From DATIKM01 sp035477595 (GTDB lineage: Bacteria; Armatimonadota; Chthonomonadetes; Chthonomonadales; CAJBBX01), in the NCBI GenBank assembly GCA_035477595.1, contig DATIKM010000118.1, forward strand, positions 1 to 5,331: a DNA stretch of 5,331 nucleotides, written 5' to 3'. The position numbers and the translations under genes are program-made. A model generated the notes under the pieces. It saw only the letters and a list, made by a program, of their open reading frames with translations, was not told the DNA's origin and did no database searches. Positions 1 through 5,331 of this stretch are shown here, piece after piece (position 1 is the first letter of the stretch; the number at the start of each line of letters is the position of its first letter).

Positions 1-650
1 TCCTCCACGCCCCAGCCCTTCTCGGCCATCGCGCCGGTCGGGCAGGCCTGCACGCATTTGCCGCAGGTGGTGCAGGTGGTGGCCTCGCCCCAGGGCCGCT
101 TCAGCTCGGAGACGAGGAGCGACCGGATGCCCCGGCCAGCCACGTTCCACACGTGCGCGCCTTCGATCTCAGCGCACGCGCGGACGCAGCGCGAGCATAG
201 GATGCAGCGGTTGTGGTCGAGGACATAGCGCGGGTGCGAGGTGTCGACGGCGAGCCGCGGGAAGCTGTACGGGTAGCGGACGTGCGTCACCCCATTTTCC
301 TGGGCCAGGGTCTGCAGCTCGCAGTGGCCGGAGGAGACGCACACGGCGCAGATGTGGTTGCGCTCTGAGAACAGCAGCTCGAGCGCGATCTTCCGGTAGG
401 ACTGAAGCTGCGGGGAGGTGGTGACGACCGCCAGGCCCTCCTGCACGGGGGTGGTGCAGGCCGGTTGCAGCCGCCCCACGCCCGAGATCTCGACCATGCA
501 CAACCGGCAGGCACCGACCGCGCTGAGACCCTCCATGTAGCAGAGTGCCGGGATGTAGACGCTGCTGGCCCGGGCCACCTCCAGGATCGTCTGGCCGACG
601 CTGGCCGGGATCACCTCGCCGTCGATGCGGACCTTCACCTTCTCGGTCAC
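1..650 (-). CDS. hoxU: HoxU-type iron-sulfur subunit of a diaphorase module (3' end cut by window)
   Basis: This gene encodes the electron-wire subunit that links the NAD(P)H flavoprotein to a catalytic subunit, and it is probably cytoplasmic. The 216 visible residues carry a complete NuoG-N-like ligand set. The plant-type [2Fe-2S] domain has C37, C48, C51 and C65. The His-Cys [4Fe-4S] site is H99, C101, C104 and C110, in the context NHICAVCVSSGHCEL. Two ferredoxin-type [4Fe-4S] motifs follow: C149/C152/C155/C159 and C193/C196/C199/C203. The stretches HNRCILCSRCVRAC and EGAHVWNVAGRG look like HoxU of bidirectional [NiFe]-hydrogenases rather than the N-terminus of FdsA-type formate dehydrogenase. 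HoxU proteins are usually about 235 to 250 residues long, so roughly 20 to 30 residues should be missing. If the frame instead continues into a molybdopterin or [FeFe]-hydrogenase domain, the gene is an fdhA- or hydA-like subunit. The GTG start is preceded by GGAGGA six bases upstream. It lies 12 bases after the fusion gene's stop codon, so the two genes are co-transcribed. Confidence 0.85.
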   Translation of the reverse strand, partial: MTEKVKVRIDGEVIPASVGQTILEVARASSVYIPALCYMEGLSAVGACRLCMVEISGVGRLQPACTTPVQEGLAVVTTSPQLQSYRKIALELLFSERNHICAVCVSSGHCELQTLAQENGVTHVRYPYSFPRLAVDTSHPRYVLDHNRCILCSRCVRACAEIEGAHVWNVAGRGIRSLLVSELKRPWGEATTCTTCGKCVQACPTGAMAEKGWGVE

Positions 651-656
651 GGCCGA

Positions 657-662
657 TCCTCC
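657..662 (-). promoter_or_regulatory. Ribosome binding site of the hoxU-like gene
   Basis: GGAGGA on the minus strand follows immediately after the TAG stop of the upstream gene (663-665) and ends six bases before the GTG at 650. It supports the GTG start, and its position suggests that ribosomes finishing the upstream gene can reinitiate here. Confidence 0.75.
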
Positions 663-3600
663 CTAGCGCTCGGCACTGCGAATGTCGCAGCGCAGGCAGC
701 GGGACGCCTCCCTCACGGCTGCCACGGAGGTGAGGCCGAGCGAGACCTCCGCGAAGCCGAGCACTCGCTGGGCGGCGGGCATCTCGGCCGGCACGTGGCG
801 ACCGCCCTCGTCGGGCGTCTCGGGCGGCTCCATCGCGTACGTGAACTCGGGGAAGGGGCCCGTGAAGCGCTCCTGCCCCATGAGCTTCTCGTCGATGGCG
901 CGAGCCGCGTCCTTGCCGTAGCCCATCGCGTTCGAGACGTTCGAGGCGCCGCTGATCAGGTCGCCACCGGCGTAGAAGCGCTCACGGCTAGTCTCGAGCG
1001 AGTAGCGGTCGACCTCGATCGTGCCGCTGCCGGCCTCGCGCAGCTTCAGGCCCGAGGCCCGCAGGAAGTCGGGGTCGACCGTCTCGCCGACGGCGAGGAT
1101 CACGGTGTCGCAGGCGAACCGGATCACCTCGTCGGTCAGCACCGGCCGGCGCCTGCCCGAGGTGTCGAACTCACCGGGCTTGGTCCGAACCGCCTCGATT
1201 GCGCGCACGTGGCCGTTCTTGTCGCCGACGATCCGATGCGGCGCGGCGCGGTACACGATCCGGGCGCCCTCGTGCTCGGCGCCCTGGATCTCCTCGGGAA
1301 TCGCCGGCATGTCCTGGCGCTCGCGGCGGTAGACGATCGTCACGTCCGCGCCCATCCGGCGCGCCGTGCGGGCGGAGTCGATGGCGGCGTTGCCGCCTCC
1401 AATGACGACCACGTTCTTCCCGACCGGGACGTGGTCGTCGCGCGCCACGGCCTCCAGGAACGGGAGGGCGGGGATCACGCCGCTGAGCTCGGTGCCGGGC
1501 AGGTAGACCCAGGCTTCCTTCCAGGTGCCGATCGCCAGGAAGATGGCGTCGTACTGGTGGGCCAGCTCGGTGAGCGTGATGGCCTCACCAACGTTGACGT
1601 TGAACTGGAACTTCACGCCCAGGCGCTCGATGAGCTGGATCTCCCTGTCGAGCACGGCCTTCGGCAGCCGGTACTCCGGGATGGCATAGCGCAGCATGCC
1701 GCCGGCAGCGGCGCGCGAGTCGTAGACGGTCACGCTGTGGCCAAGGAGGGCAAGGTAGAAGGCACAGGCGAGGCCCGTCGGGCCCGCGCCGACGATCGCG
1801 ACCTCGCGCCCGGTCGCATCGAGTCGGCGCTCCAGCACCCGCTCGACCATCGCATCGAACTTGCCGGAGAGCAGCACCTGGTCGGCGATCAGGCGGTGCA
1901 CGTCGCGCATGTTCACCGCCTCGTCCACCCCGGCCCGACGACAGCGGTCGTCGCAGGGGTGCTGGCACACGCGCCCGGTCGACGCAGGCAGCGGGTTGTC
2001 GAAGATTACCGAGAGAAAGGCGTCCTCGAGCTGCCCCTCCTTGTACAGCTGCAGGAAGCGCGGGATGTTCATGTGCAGCGGGCAGGAGTTCTCGCAGGGC
2101 GAGAGCGCCAGCTCCTCGCACACGCCGGCGCGGCAGCGCTTGGCCACGATGTGGTCCTCGAACTCGTGGCGGAAGTGGCGCAGGGTGGTTAGCACAGGGT
2201 TCGGCGCGCTCTGGCCGAGCCCGCACAGCGAAGTGTCGCGGACCATGCGGCACAGCTCGTCGAGCATCTTGAGGTCAGCGTGGGTGGCCTTGCCGAGCGT
2301 GCAGCGGTTCAGGATGCGCAGCGCCTGATCGAGGCCGACGCGACAGGGGATGCACTTCCCGCAGCTCTCCGAGTGCGTGAACTCGATGAAGTAGCGGGCG
2401 ACGTCCACCATGCAGTTGTCTTCGTCCATGACGACCATGCCGCCCGAGCCCATGATCGACCCGAGCTGCGCCAGCGTCTCGTAGTCGACCGGGGTGTCGA
2501 GCATGTCCGCCGGGATGCAGCCGCCGGAGGGCCCGCCCGTCTGCACGGCCTTGATTTCGCGACCGTCCGTGCCGCCCCCGCCGATGTCGTAGATGAACGT
2601 GGCGAGCGGTGTGCCGAGCGGCATCTCCACCAGGCCCGTATTCCTCACCTTCCCGACCAGGGAGAAGACCTTGGTGCCCGGGCTCTTGGCGCTGCCGATC
2701 TCGGTGAACCACGCCGCGCCCTTGGAGACGATAGGCGCGATGTTGTACCACGTCTCGACGTTGCCGATGTTGGTCGGCTTGCCGTACAGGCCCTTCTGGG
2801 CCGGGAACGGCGGGCGCGTCCGCGGCCGGCCGGAATGGCCCTCGAGCGAGGCGATGAGCCCCGTCTCCTCGCCGCAGACGAAGGCGCCGGCGCCCCCGAC
2901 GATTTCGATCTCGAAGGAGAACCCGCGCCCGAGGACGTTGTCGCCGAGGATCCCGTAGGCCCGCGCCTGCTCGACCGCGCGCTCGAGGCGGAGCACCGCG
3001 AGCGGGTACTCGGCACGGACGTAGATGATCCCCCGCGACGCGCCCGTGACATAGCCGGCGATCAGCATCCCCTCGAGGAGCGCGTGGGGATCGGACTCGA
3101 TCTCGTTCCGGTTCATGTAGGCGCCGGGGTCGCCCTCGTCGGCGTTGCAGACGATGTACTTCTCCGGGTCGGTCGCCTTGTGCAGGAACTCCCACTTGTT
3201 GCCGGTGAGGTACCCGGCACCGCCGCGGCCGCGCAGCTTCGCCGCCTTGACCTGTTCGATCACGCCGGCGGGATTCTGGTCGATCAGGACCTTGTACAGG
3301 GCCTGGTACCCGCCGATCGCGATGTACTCCTCGATGTCGTCGGGGTTGATCAGCCCGCAGTTGCGCAGGACGGTCTTCACCTGTCCGGCAAAGAACGGGA
3401 CCTCGTGCCAGTCCGGCACGTCGGGGTAGCCATAGCCGTACTTCACGTGGCCGGTGAGATGATCCCAAGCCTCGATCTTGCACAGAACGATCTCGGAGGG
3501 CGGTGGCTGGCCGCCACCGAGGCCGGCCAGGATCTCGTCGACGTGGTTCGGCTGGACCTGGCGGAGGATCAGCAACGGGCGGCCGGGCACCCAGGCGTTG

Positions 3601-3824
3601 ACGAGCGGCTCTTCGGCGCAATAGCCGAAGCAGCCGACCGGCGCCAGGTGCATGGCGAGGCCGCGAGCGTCGATCGCGGACGCGAAGGCGTGGTAGACCG
3701 ATTCGGCCCCGTTGCCCGAGCCGCACGTGCCCATGCCGACGGCGATGCGGGGCCTGCTCGGCAGCAGCTTTGTGAGGCCAGCCTCGCGGACGGCCGCGAA
3801 GGCCGCGATGTCCTGGATCCTCAT
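663..3824 (-). CDS. hoxF: HoxF/NuoF-GltD fusion: NADH-binding FMN flavoprotein joined to an NfnB/GltD-like FAD oxidoreductase
   Basis: This 1053-residue flavoprotein is predicted to exchange electrons with NADH through FMN and with NADPH through FAD. Domains in order: a thioredoxin-fold [2Fe-2S]-like segment (about 26-110; C34, C65, C69); the NuoF core (about 150-560) with the FMN loop RGRGGAGYLTG at 198-208, the NADH motif CNADEGDPGA at 226-235, the CGEETG motif at 317-322 and N3 [4Fe-4S] ligands C488, C491, C494, C534; a KRCxAGVC motif at 562-569; a GltD/NfnB-type double [4Fe-4S] domain (about 574-650; C577, C581, C620, C624, C628); an FAD Rossmann motif (G679, G681, G684); an NAD(P) Rossmann motif GGGNAAID (809-816) followed by YRRER (832-836), the usual NADPH signature; and the second FAD motif AGGDLISGASNVSNAMGYGK (952-971). 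NuoF is normally about 430 residues and GltD about 450 to 480, so both halves appear complete. The ATG at 3824 is preferred over an upstream in-frame start at 3929 because the latter would extend 108 bases into hoxE, the added residues look low-complexity, and 3824 has a good ribosome site and an ATGA overlap. Names such as nuoF or HydB/HndC-like would also fit. Confidence 0.9.
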   Translation of the reverse strand: MRIQDIAAFAAVREAGLTKLLPSRPRIAVGMGTCGSGNGAESVYHAFASAIDARGLAMHLAPVGCFGYCAEEPLVNAWVPGRPLLILRQVQPNHVDEILAGLGGGQPPPSEIVLCKIEAWDHLTGHVKYGYGYPDVPDWHEVPFFAGQVKTVLRNCGLINPDDIEEYIAIGGYQALYKVLIDQNPAGVIEQVKAAKLRGRGGAGYLTGNKWEFLHKATDPEKYIVCNADEGDPGAYMNRNEIESDPHALLEGMLIAGYVTGASRGIIYVRAEYPLAVLRLERAVEQARAYGILGDNVLGRGFSFEIEIVGGAGAFVCGEETGLIASLEGHSGRPRTRPPFPAQKGLYGKPTNIGNVETWYNIAPIVSKGAAWFTEIGSAKSPGTKVFSLVGKVRNTGLVEMPLGTPLATFIYDIGGGGTDGREIKAVQTGGPSGGCIPADMLDTPVDYETLAQLGSIMGSGGMVVMDEDNCMVDVARYFIEFTHSESCGKCIPCRVGLDQALRILNRCTLGKATHADLKMLDELCRMVRDTSLCGLGQSAPNPVLTTLRHFRHEFEDHIVAKRCRAGVCEELALSPCENSCPLHMNIPRFLQLYKEGQLEDAFLSVIFDNPLPASTGRVCQHPCDDRCRRAGVDEAVNMRDVHRLIADQVLLSGKFDAMVERVLERRLDATGREVAIVGAGPTGLACAFYLALLGHSVTVYDSRAAAGGMLRYAIPEYRLPKAVLDREIQLIERLGVKFQFNVNVGEAITLTELAHQYDAIFLAIGTWKEAWVYLPGTELSGVIPALPFLEAVARDDHVPVGKNVVVIGGGNAAIDSARTARRMGADVTIVYRRERQDMPAIPEEIQGAEHEGARIVYRAAPHRIVGDKNGHVRAIEAVRTKPGEFDTSGRRRPVLTDEVIRFACDTVILAVGETVDPDFLRASGLKLREAGSGTIEVDRYSLETSRERFYAGGDLISGASNVSNAMGYGKDAARAIDEKLMGQERFTGPFPEFTYAMEPPETPDEGGRHVPAEMPAAQRVLGFAEVSLGLTSVAAVREASRCLRCDIRSAER

Positions 3825-4354
3825 CGCGCGCCTTCCCTGCGCAGCGTCTCGATCTCGCGGACCAGCGCCCGCTCCTTGACGTGGCCGCGAATAGCGTGGT
3901 CCACCTCGACCACCGGGGCGAGTGCGCACTGGCCGAAGCAGGCGACGGTCCGGATCGTGAGGTGCCGATCCGGCGTGGTCAGGGTCAACGTGTCGGCCTC
4001 CTCGCTGTCCTGCTGGAGGCCGAGCTGGAGCTTCACGCGCTCGAGCAGCGCCCGCGATCCGCGGGTGTGGCAGGCGGTGCCGCGGCAGATCGCCACGATG
4101 TGCGTGGCCTGCGGCTCGAGGTTGAAGAGCGCAAAGAAGGTCGCGACGCTGTAGACCTGCGCCTGGGGGACGCCTGTGCGCGCCGCCACGTACTCGAGCG
4201 TCTCCATCGGGAGGTACTTGTGGCGGTTGTGCTCCTGCAGCTTCTCGAGGATGCCCAGCAAGGCGCCAGGGCGCCCGACCTGGTCGCCGATGATGCGGTC
4301 GATCAGGTCCCGGTCCTCATCGCGCGGCTGTGCCGTCACCAAGCCGGTGGTCAT
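3821..4354 (-). CDS. hoxE: HoxE/NuoE-type thioredoxin-like [2Fe-2S] subunit
   Basis: This small electron-transfer subunit of the diaphorase module pairs with the NuoF-type flavoprotein, as in complex I (NuoE), bidirectional hydrogenase (HoxE) and HydC/HndA. The 177 residues match the family's usual 150 to 180. The N-terminal helical part contains the family pattern HKYLPMETLEYVA (45-57), then VPQAQVYSVATFFALFNLEP (62-81). The thioredoxin-fold half has all four cluster cysteines: C90 and C95 in CRGTACHTRGS, and C139 and C143 in ACFGQCALAP (spacing C-x4-C-x43-C-x3-C). The ATG at 4354 is preceded by GGGAG six bases upstream. It is the first gene of the operon, and its stop overlaps the start of the fusion gene. 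HoxE and NuoE cannot be separated by this sequence alone; the symbol rests on the HoxU-like third gene. Confidence 0.9.
   Translation of the reverse strand: MTTGLVTAQPRDEDRDLIDRIIGDQVGRPGALLGILEKLQEHNRHKYLPMETLEYVAARTGVPQAQVYSVATFFALFNLEPQATHIVAICRGTACHTRGSRALLERVKLQLGLQQDSEEADTLTLTTPDRHLTIRTVACFGQCALAPVVEVDHAIRGHVKERALVREIETLRREGAR
3831..3837 (-). promoter_or_regulatory. Ribosome binding site deciding the start of the HoxF-GltD fusion
   Basis: The minus strand reads GGGAAGG and then six bases to the ATG at 3824-3822. That ATG overlaps the TGA of the hoxE-like gene as ATGA. Spacing and overlap both favour this start over the longer open frame beginning at 3929 and indicate translational coupling. 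Confidence 0.65.
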
Positions 4355-4563
4355 CAGGCTCTCCCAGCGGAGGCTGTGCCCCAGTGGCCGGTCCGGTGAG
4401 CCGGCCCGCGTGGGGCACCGTGGACGCCGGTATCATTAGTGTCGTCCCGGTTGCGCGACAGGGCCATTCGGGACCACCCGCGGGCCACACGGCACGGGCC
4501 GGCGGGAGCCATTCCGGTACGCGAGCAGGGCAAGATGCCCGAGGTGCCCCTACCATCGCGCTC
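4355..4563. promoter_or_regulatory. Divergent intergenic region between the hox-like operon and the FGGY kinase
   Basis: This 209-base gap lies between two genes transcribed away from each other, so promoters for both should lie here. No clear -35/-10 pair or sigma-54 (-24/-12) site was found. The only AT-rich patch is TATCATTAGT at 4431-4440, which could serve as a -10 region on either strand, but no matching -35 was seen. TACCAT at 4551-4556, just before the kinase GTG, matches four of six bases of a -10 box. A perfect 6-bp inverted repeat GGCCGG/CCGGCC (4386-4391 and 4401-4406, 9-base loop) lies in the likely hoxE leader. A 7-base direct repeat GCCATTC occurs at 4463-4469 and 4508-4514. 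Such small repeats are common by chance in DNA of this composition. Confidence 0.45.
4361..4365 (-). promoter_or_regulatory. Ribosome binding site of the hoxE-like gene
   Basis: GGGAG on the minus strand, six bases before the ATG at 4354-4352, supports that start codon for the first gene of the operon. Confidence 0.6.
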
Positions 4564-5331
4564 GTGACTGCCGATCCCCGCGTCCTGTTCGCCGTCGATC
4601 TCGGGACCTCCGCCGTGAAGGCGGGCGTCCTCTCGCCGCGCGGCCGCCTCCGGGGCTTCGCCCGTGTTCCCTACGCGCTCCTGCTCGATGGCGCGCCCGG
4701 TCGGGCCGAGCAGCACCCGGAGGCGTGGTGGGTGGCGCTCGTGCGCGGGATCGGAATCGCCGGTGCGCAGGCCCTGGGTGACGGTCCGGTCGAGCCGGTT
4801 GCCATCTGCGTCGTCGGCCAGGGGCCCACGCTGGTCGCCGCCGCCGCCGACGGCCGGGCCCTCGCCCCGGCGATCACCTGGCTCGATCGGCGGGCGGGTG
4901 CACAGACGGCCGCCGCGGCCGCGGCCGTCGGGCGCCAGGGATGGGTCGTCGGCCTGCTCGGGCGGGCGCGGCTGCTGGCGGCGCTCCGGCCGGATGTCGT
5001 CGAGGGGGCGGCGTGGCTTCTCGCGGCGTGGGATCACACGGCGCTGCGCCTGACCGGCGTGGCGACGGCGGCCCTCCAGGACCCGGCCGAGGCGATCACC
5101 CCCGCGGAGGCCCGGGCGGCCGGGCTCGACGAACGGATCGCCCCACCGCCGGTCCGGGCGGGGACCATGATCGGCGGGCTGCTGGCAGGGCCGGCCGCCG
5201 AGCTCAGCCTCCCCCGGGGCCTGCCCGTCGTGGCCGGCGCGAACGACGCGATCGCGACGTTTTTGGGGGCCGGCCTGACCGAGGCGGGCCAGGCCATCGA
5301 CACGTGCGGGACGTCGGGCGGGTTCGGCCTC
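4564..5331 (+). CDS. FGGY-family carbohydrate kinase, xylulokinase-like (3' end cut by window)
   Basis: This gene encodes an ATP-dependent sugar or polyol kinase of the FGGY family; the substrate cannot be assigned. The 256 visible residues cover the N-terminal domain and the beginning of the C-terminal one. Visible motifs are the first phosphate loop DLGTSAVKAG (12-21), AEQHPEAWW (48-56), GQGP (85-88, where xylulokinases usually have GQMHG), TWLDRRAG (105-112), AWLLAAWDHTALRLTG (150-165), the catalytic-aspartate segment AGANDAIATFLGAG (224-237; candidate base D228) and the second phosphate loop DTCGTSGG (246-253). Family members are typically 480 to 530 residues, so about half is missing. 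The GTG start is chosen because the FGGY N-terminus begins directly after it and no ATG, GTG or TTG occurs in frame in the preceding 60 bases. No well-placed ribosome site precedes it; GAGG at 4541-4544 is too distant. The segment after RLTG seems shorter than in xylulokinases. It is transcribed away from the redox operon and has no evident metabolic tie to it. Confidence 0.85.
   Translation, partial: MTADPRVLFAVDLGTSAVKAGVLSPRGRLRGFARVPYALLLDGAPGRAEQHPEAWWVALVRGIGIAGAQALGDGPVEPVAICVVGQGPTLVAAAADGRALAPAITWLDRRAGAQTAAAAAAVGRQGWVVGLLGRARLLAALRPDVVEGAAWLLAAWDHTALRLTGVATAALQDPAEAITPAEARAAGLDERIAPPPVRAGTMIGGLLAGPAAELSLPRGLPVVAGANDAIATFLGAGLTEAGQAIDTCGTSGGFGL

Noticed and set aside
465..2192. Long plus-strand open frame (575 codons) antisense to the fusion gene and hoxU
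   Set aside because: It is a shadow of the minus-strand genes in GC-rich DNA. Its product is rich in Arg, Ala, Gly, His and Val with no recognisable domain, and the opposite strand encodes well-conserved cofactor motifs throughout.
2275..3726. Minus-strand open frame of 483 codons in another frame within the fusion gene
   Set aside because: The Arg/Gly/Pro-rich product has no motifs. The fusion gene's frame carries the FMN, NADH and cluster motifs over the same span.
3825..3929. Upstream extension of the fusion gene to an ATG at 3929
   Set aside because: The extra 35 residues are Arg/Gly/Pro-rich, lie inside the 3' end of hoxE, and lack family similarity. The ATG at 3824 has a good ribosome site and an ATGA overlap.
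2280..4154. Long plus-strand open frame (624 codons) antisense to the fusion gene and hoxE
   Set aside because: It has the same shadow pattern: repetitive Asp/Val/Leu/Ala/Arg composition, no family motifs, and complete overlap with clear NuoF and NuoE coding sequence.
4386..4406. GGCCGG/CCGGCC inverted repeat as a possible terminator or riboswitch element
   Set aside because: The stem is only 6 bp, no U-tract follows on either strand, and such GC palindromes are expected at this base composition. It is recorded only within the intergenic entry.
4354..5037. Minus-strand open frame of 227 codons over the intergenic region and kinase
   Set aside because: It is antisense to the FGGY motifs, has a disordered Arg/Gly/Pro-rich composition, and resembles no known protein.
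1..5331. CRISPR arrays, tRNA or rRNA genes, insertion sequences and attachment sites
   Set aside because: No regularly spaced repeats, tRNA-like cloverleaf, transposase motifs or flanking terminal repeats were seen. Nearly all of the window is occupied by the four genes.

Overview
The window is GC-rich (about two-thirds G+C by eye) and dense in genes. Strong third-position G/C bias produces long open frames antisense to the real genes. This suggests a high-GC bacterium such as an environmental Rokubacteria/Methylomirabilota-like, deltaproteobacterial or actinobacterial-type lineage. That placement is only an inference from composition and gene architecture; no marker gene is present.

Positions 1 to 4354 hold a three-gene minus-strand operon for the diaphorase (NAD(P)H-oxidising/reducing) module of a soluble redox complex. 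Read in transcription order, it contains a HoxE/NuoE-type [2Fe-2S] subunit (4354 to 3821), a 1053-residue HoxF/NuoF-GltD fusion (3824 to 663), and a HoxU-type iron-sulfur subunit that runs off the left edge (650 to 1). The first two genes overlap by 4 bases (ATGA). The second and third are 12 bases apart, and a Shine-Dalgarno sequence directly follows the stop codon. The predicted electron path runs between the FMN/NADH site of the NuoF half, the iron-sulfur chain of HoxE, HoxF and HoxU, and a catalytic subunit that should lie just beyond position 1. HoxU resembles the bidirectional [NiFe]-hydrogenase subunit most closely, so hoxYH is the first expectation.

The notable feature is the second gene. 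A NuoF-type flavoprotein is fused in frame to a complete glutamate-synthase-small-subunit/NfnB-like FAD oxidoreductase that carries an NADPH-type signature. One polypeptide therefore appears to hold an FMN site for NADH and an FAD site for NADPH, linked by iron-sulfur clusters. This fits a hydrogenase or transhydrogenase that distributes electrons between both nicotinamide pools, possibly by bifurcation.

A 209-base gap (4355 to 4563) separates the operon from a divergently transcribed gene for an FGGY-family carbohydrate kinase (4564 to the right edge, incomplete). The gap should hold the promoters of both transcription units, but no convincing consensus promoter could be identified. The kinase has no obvious functional link to the redox operon.
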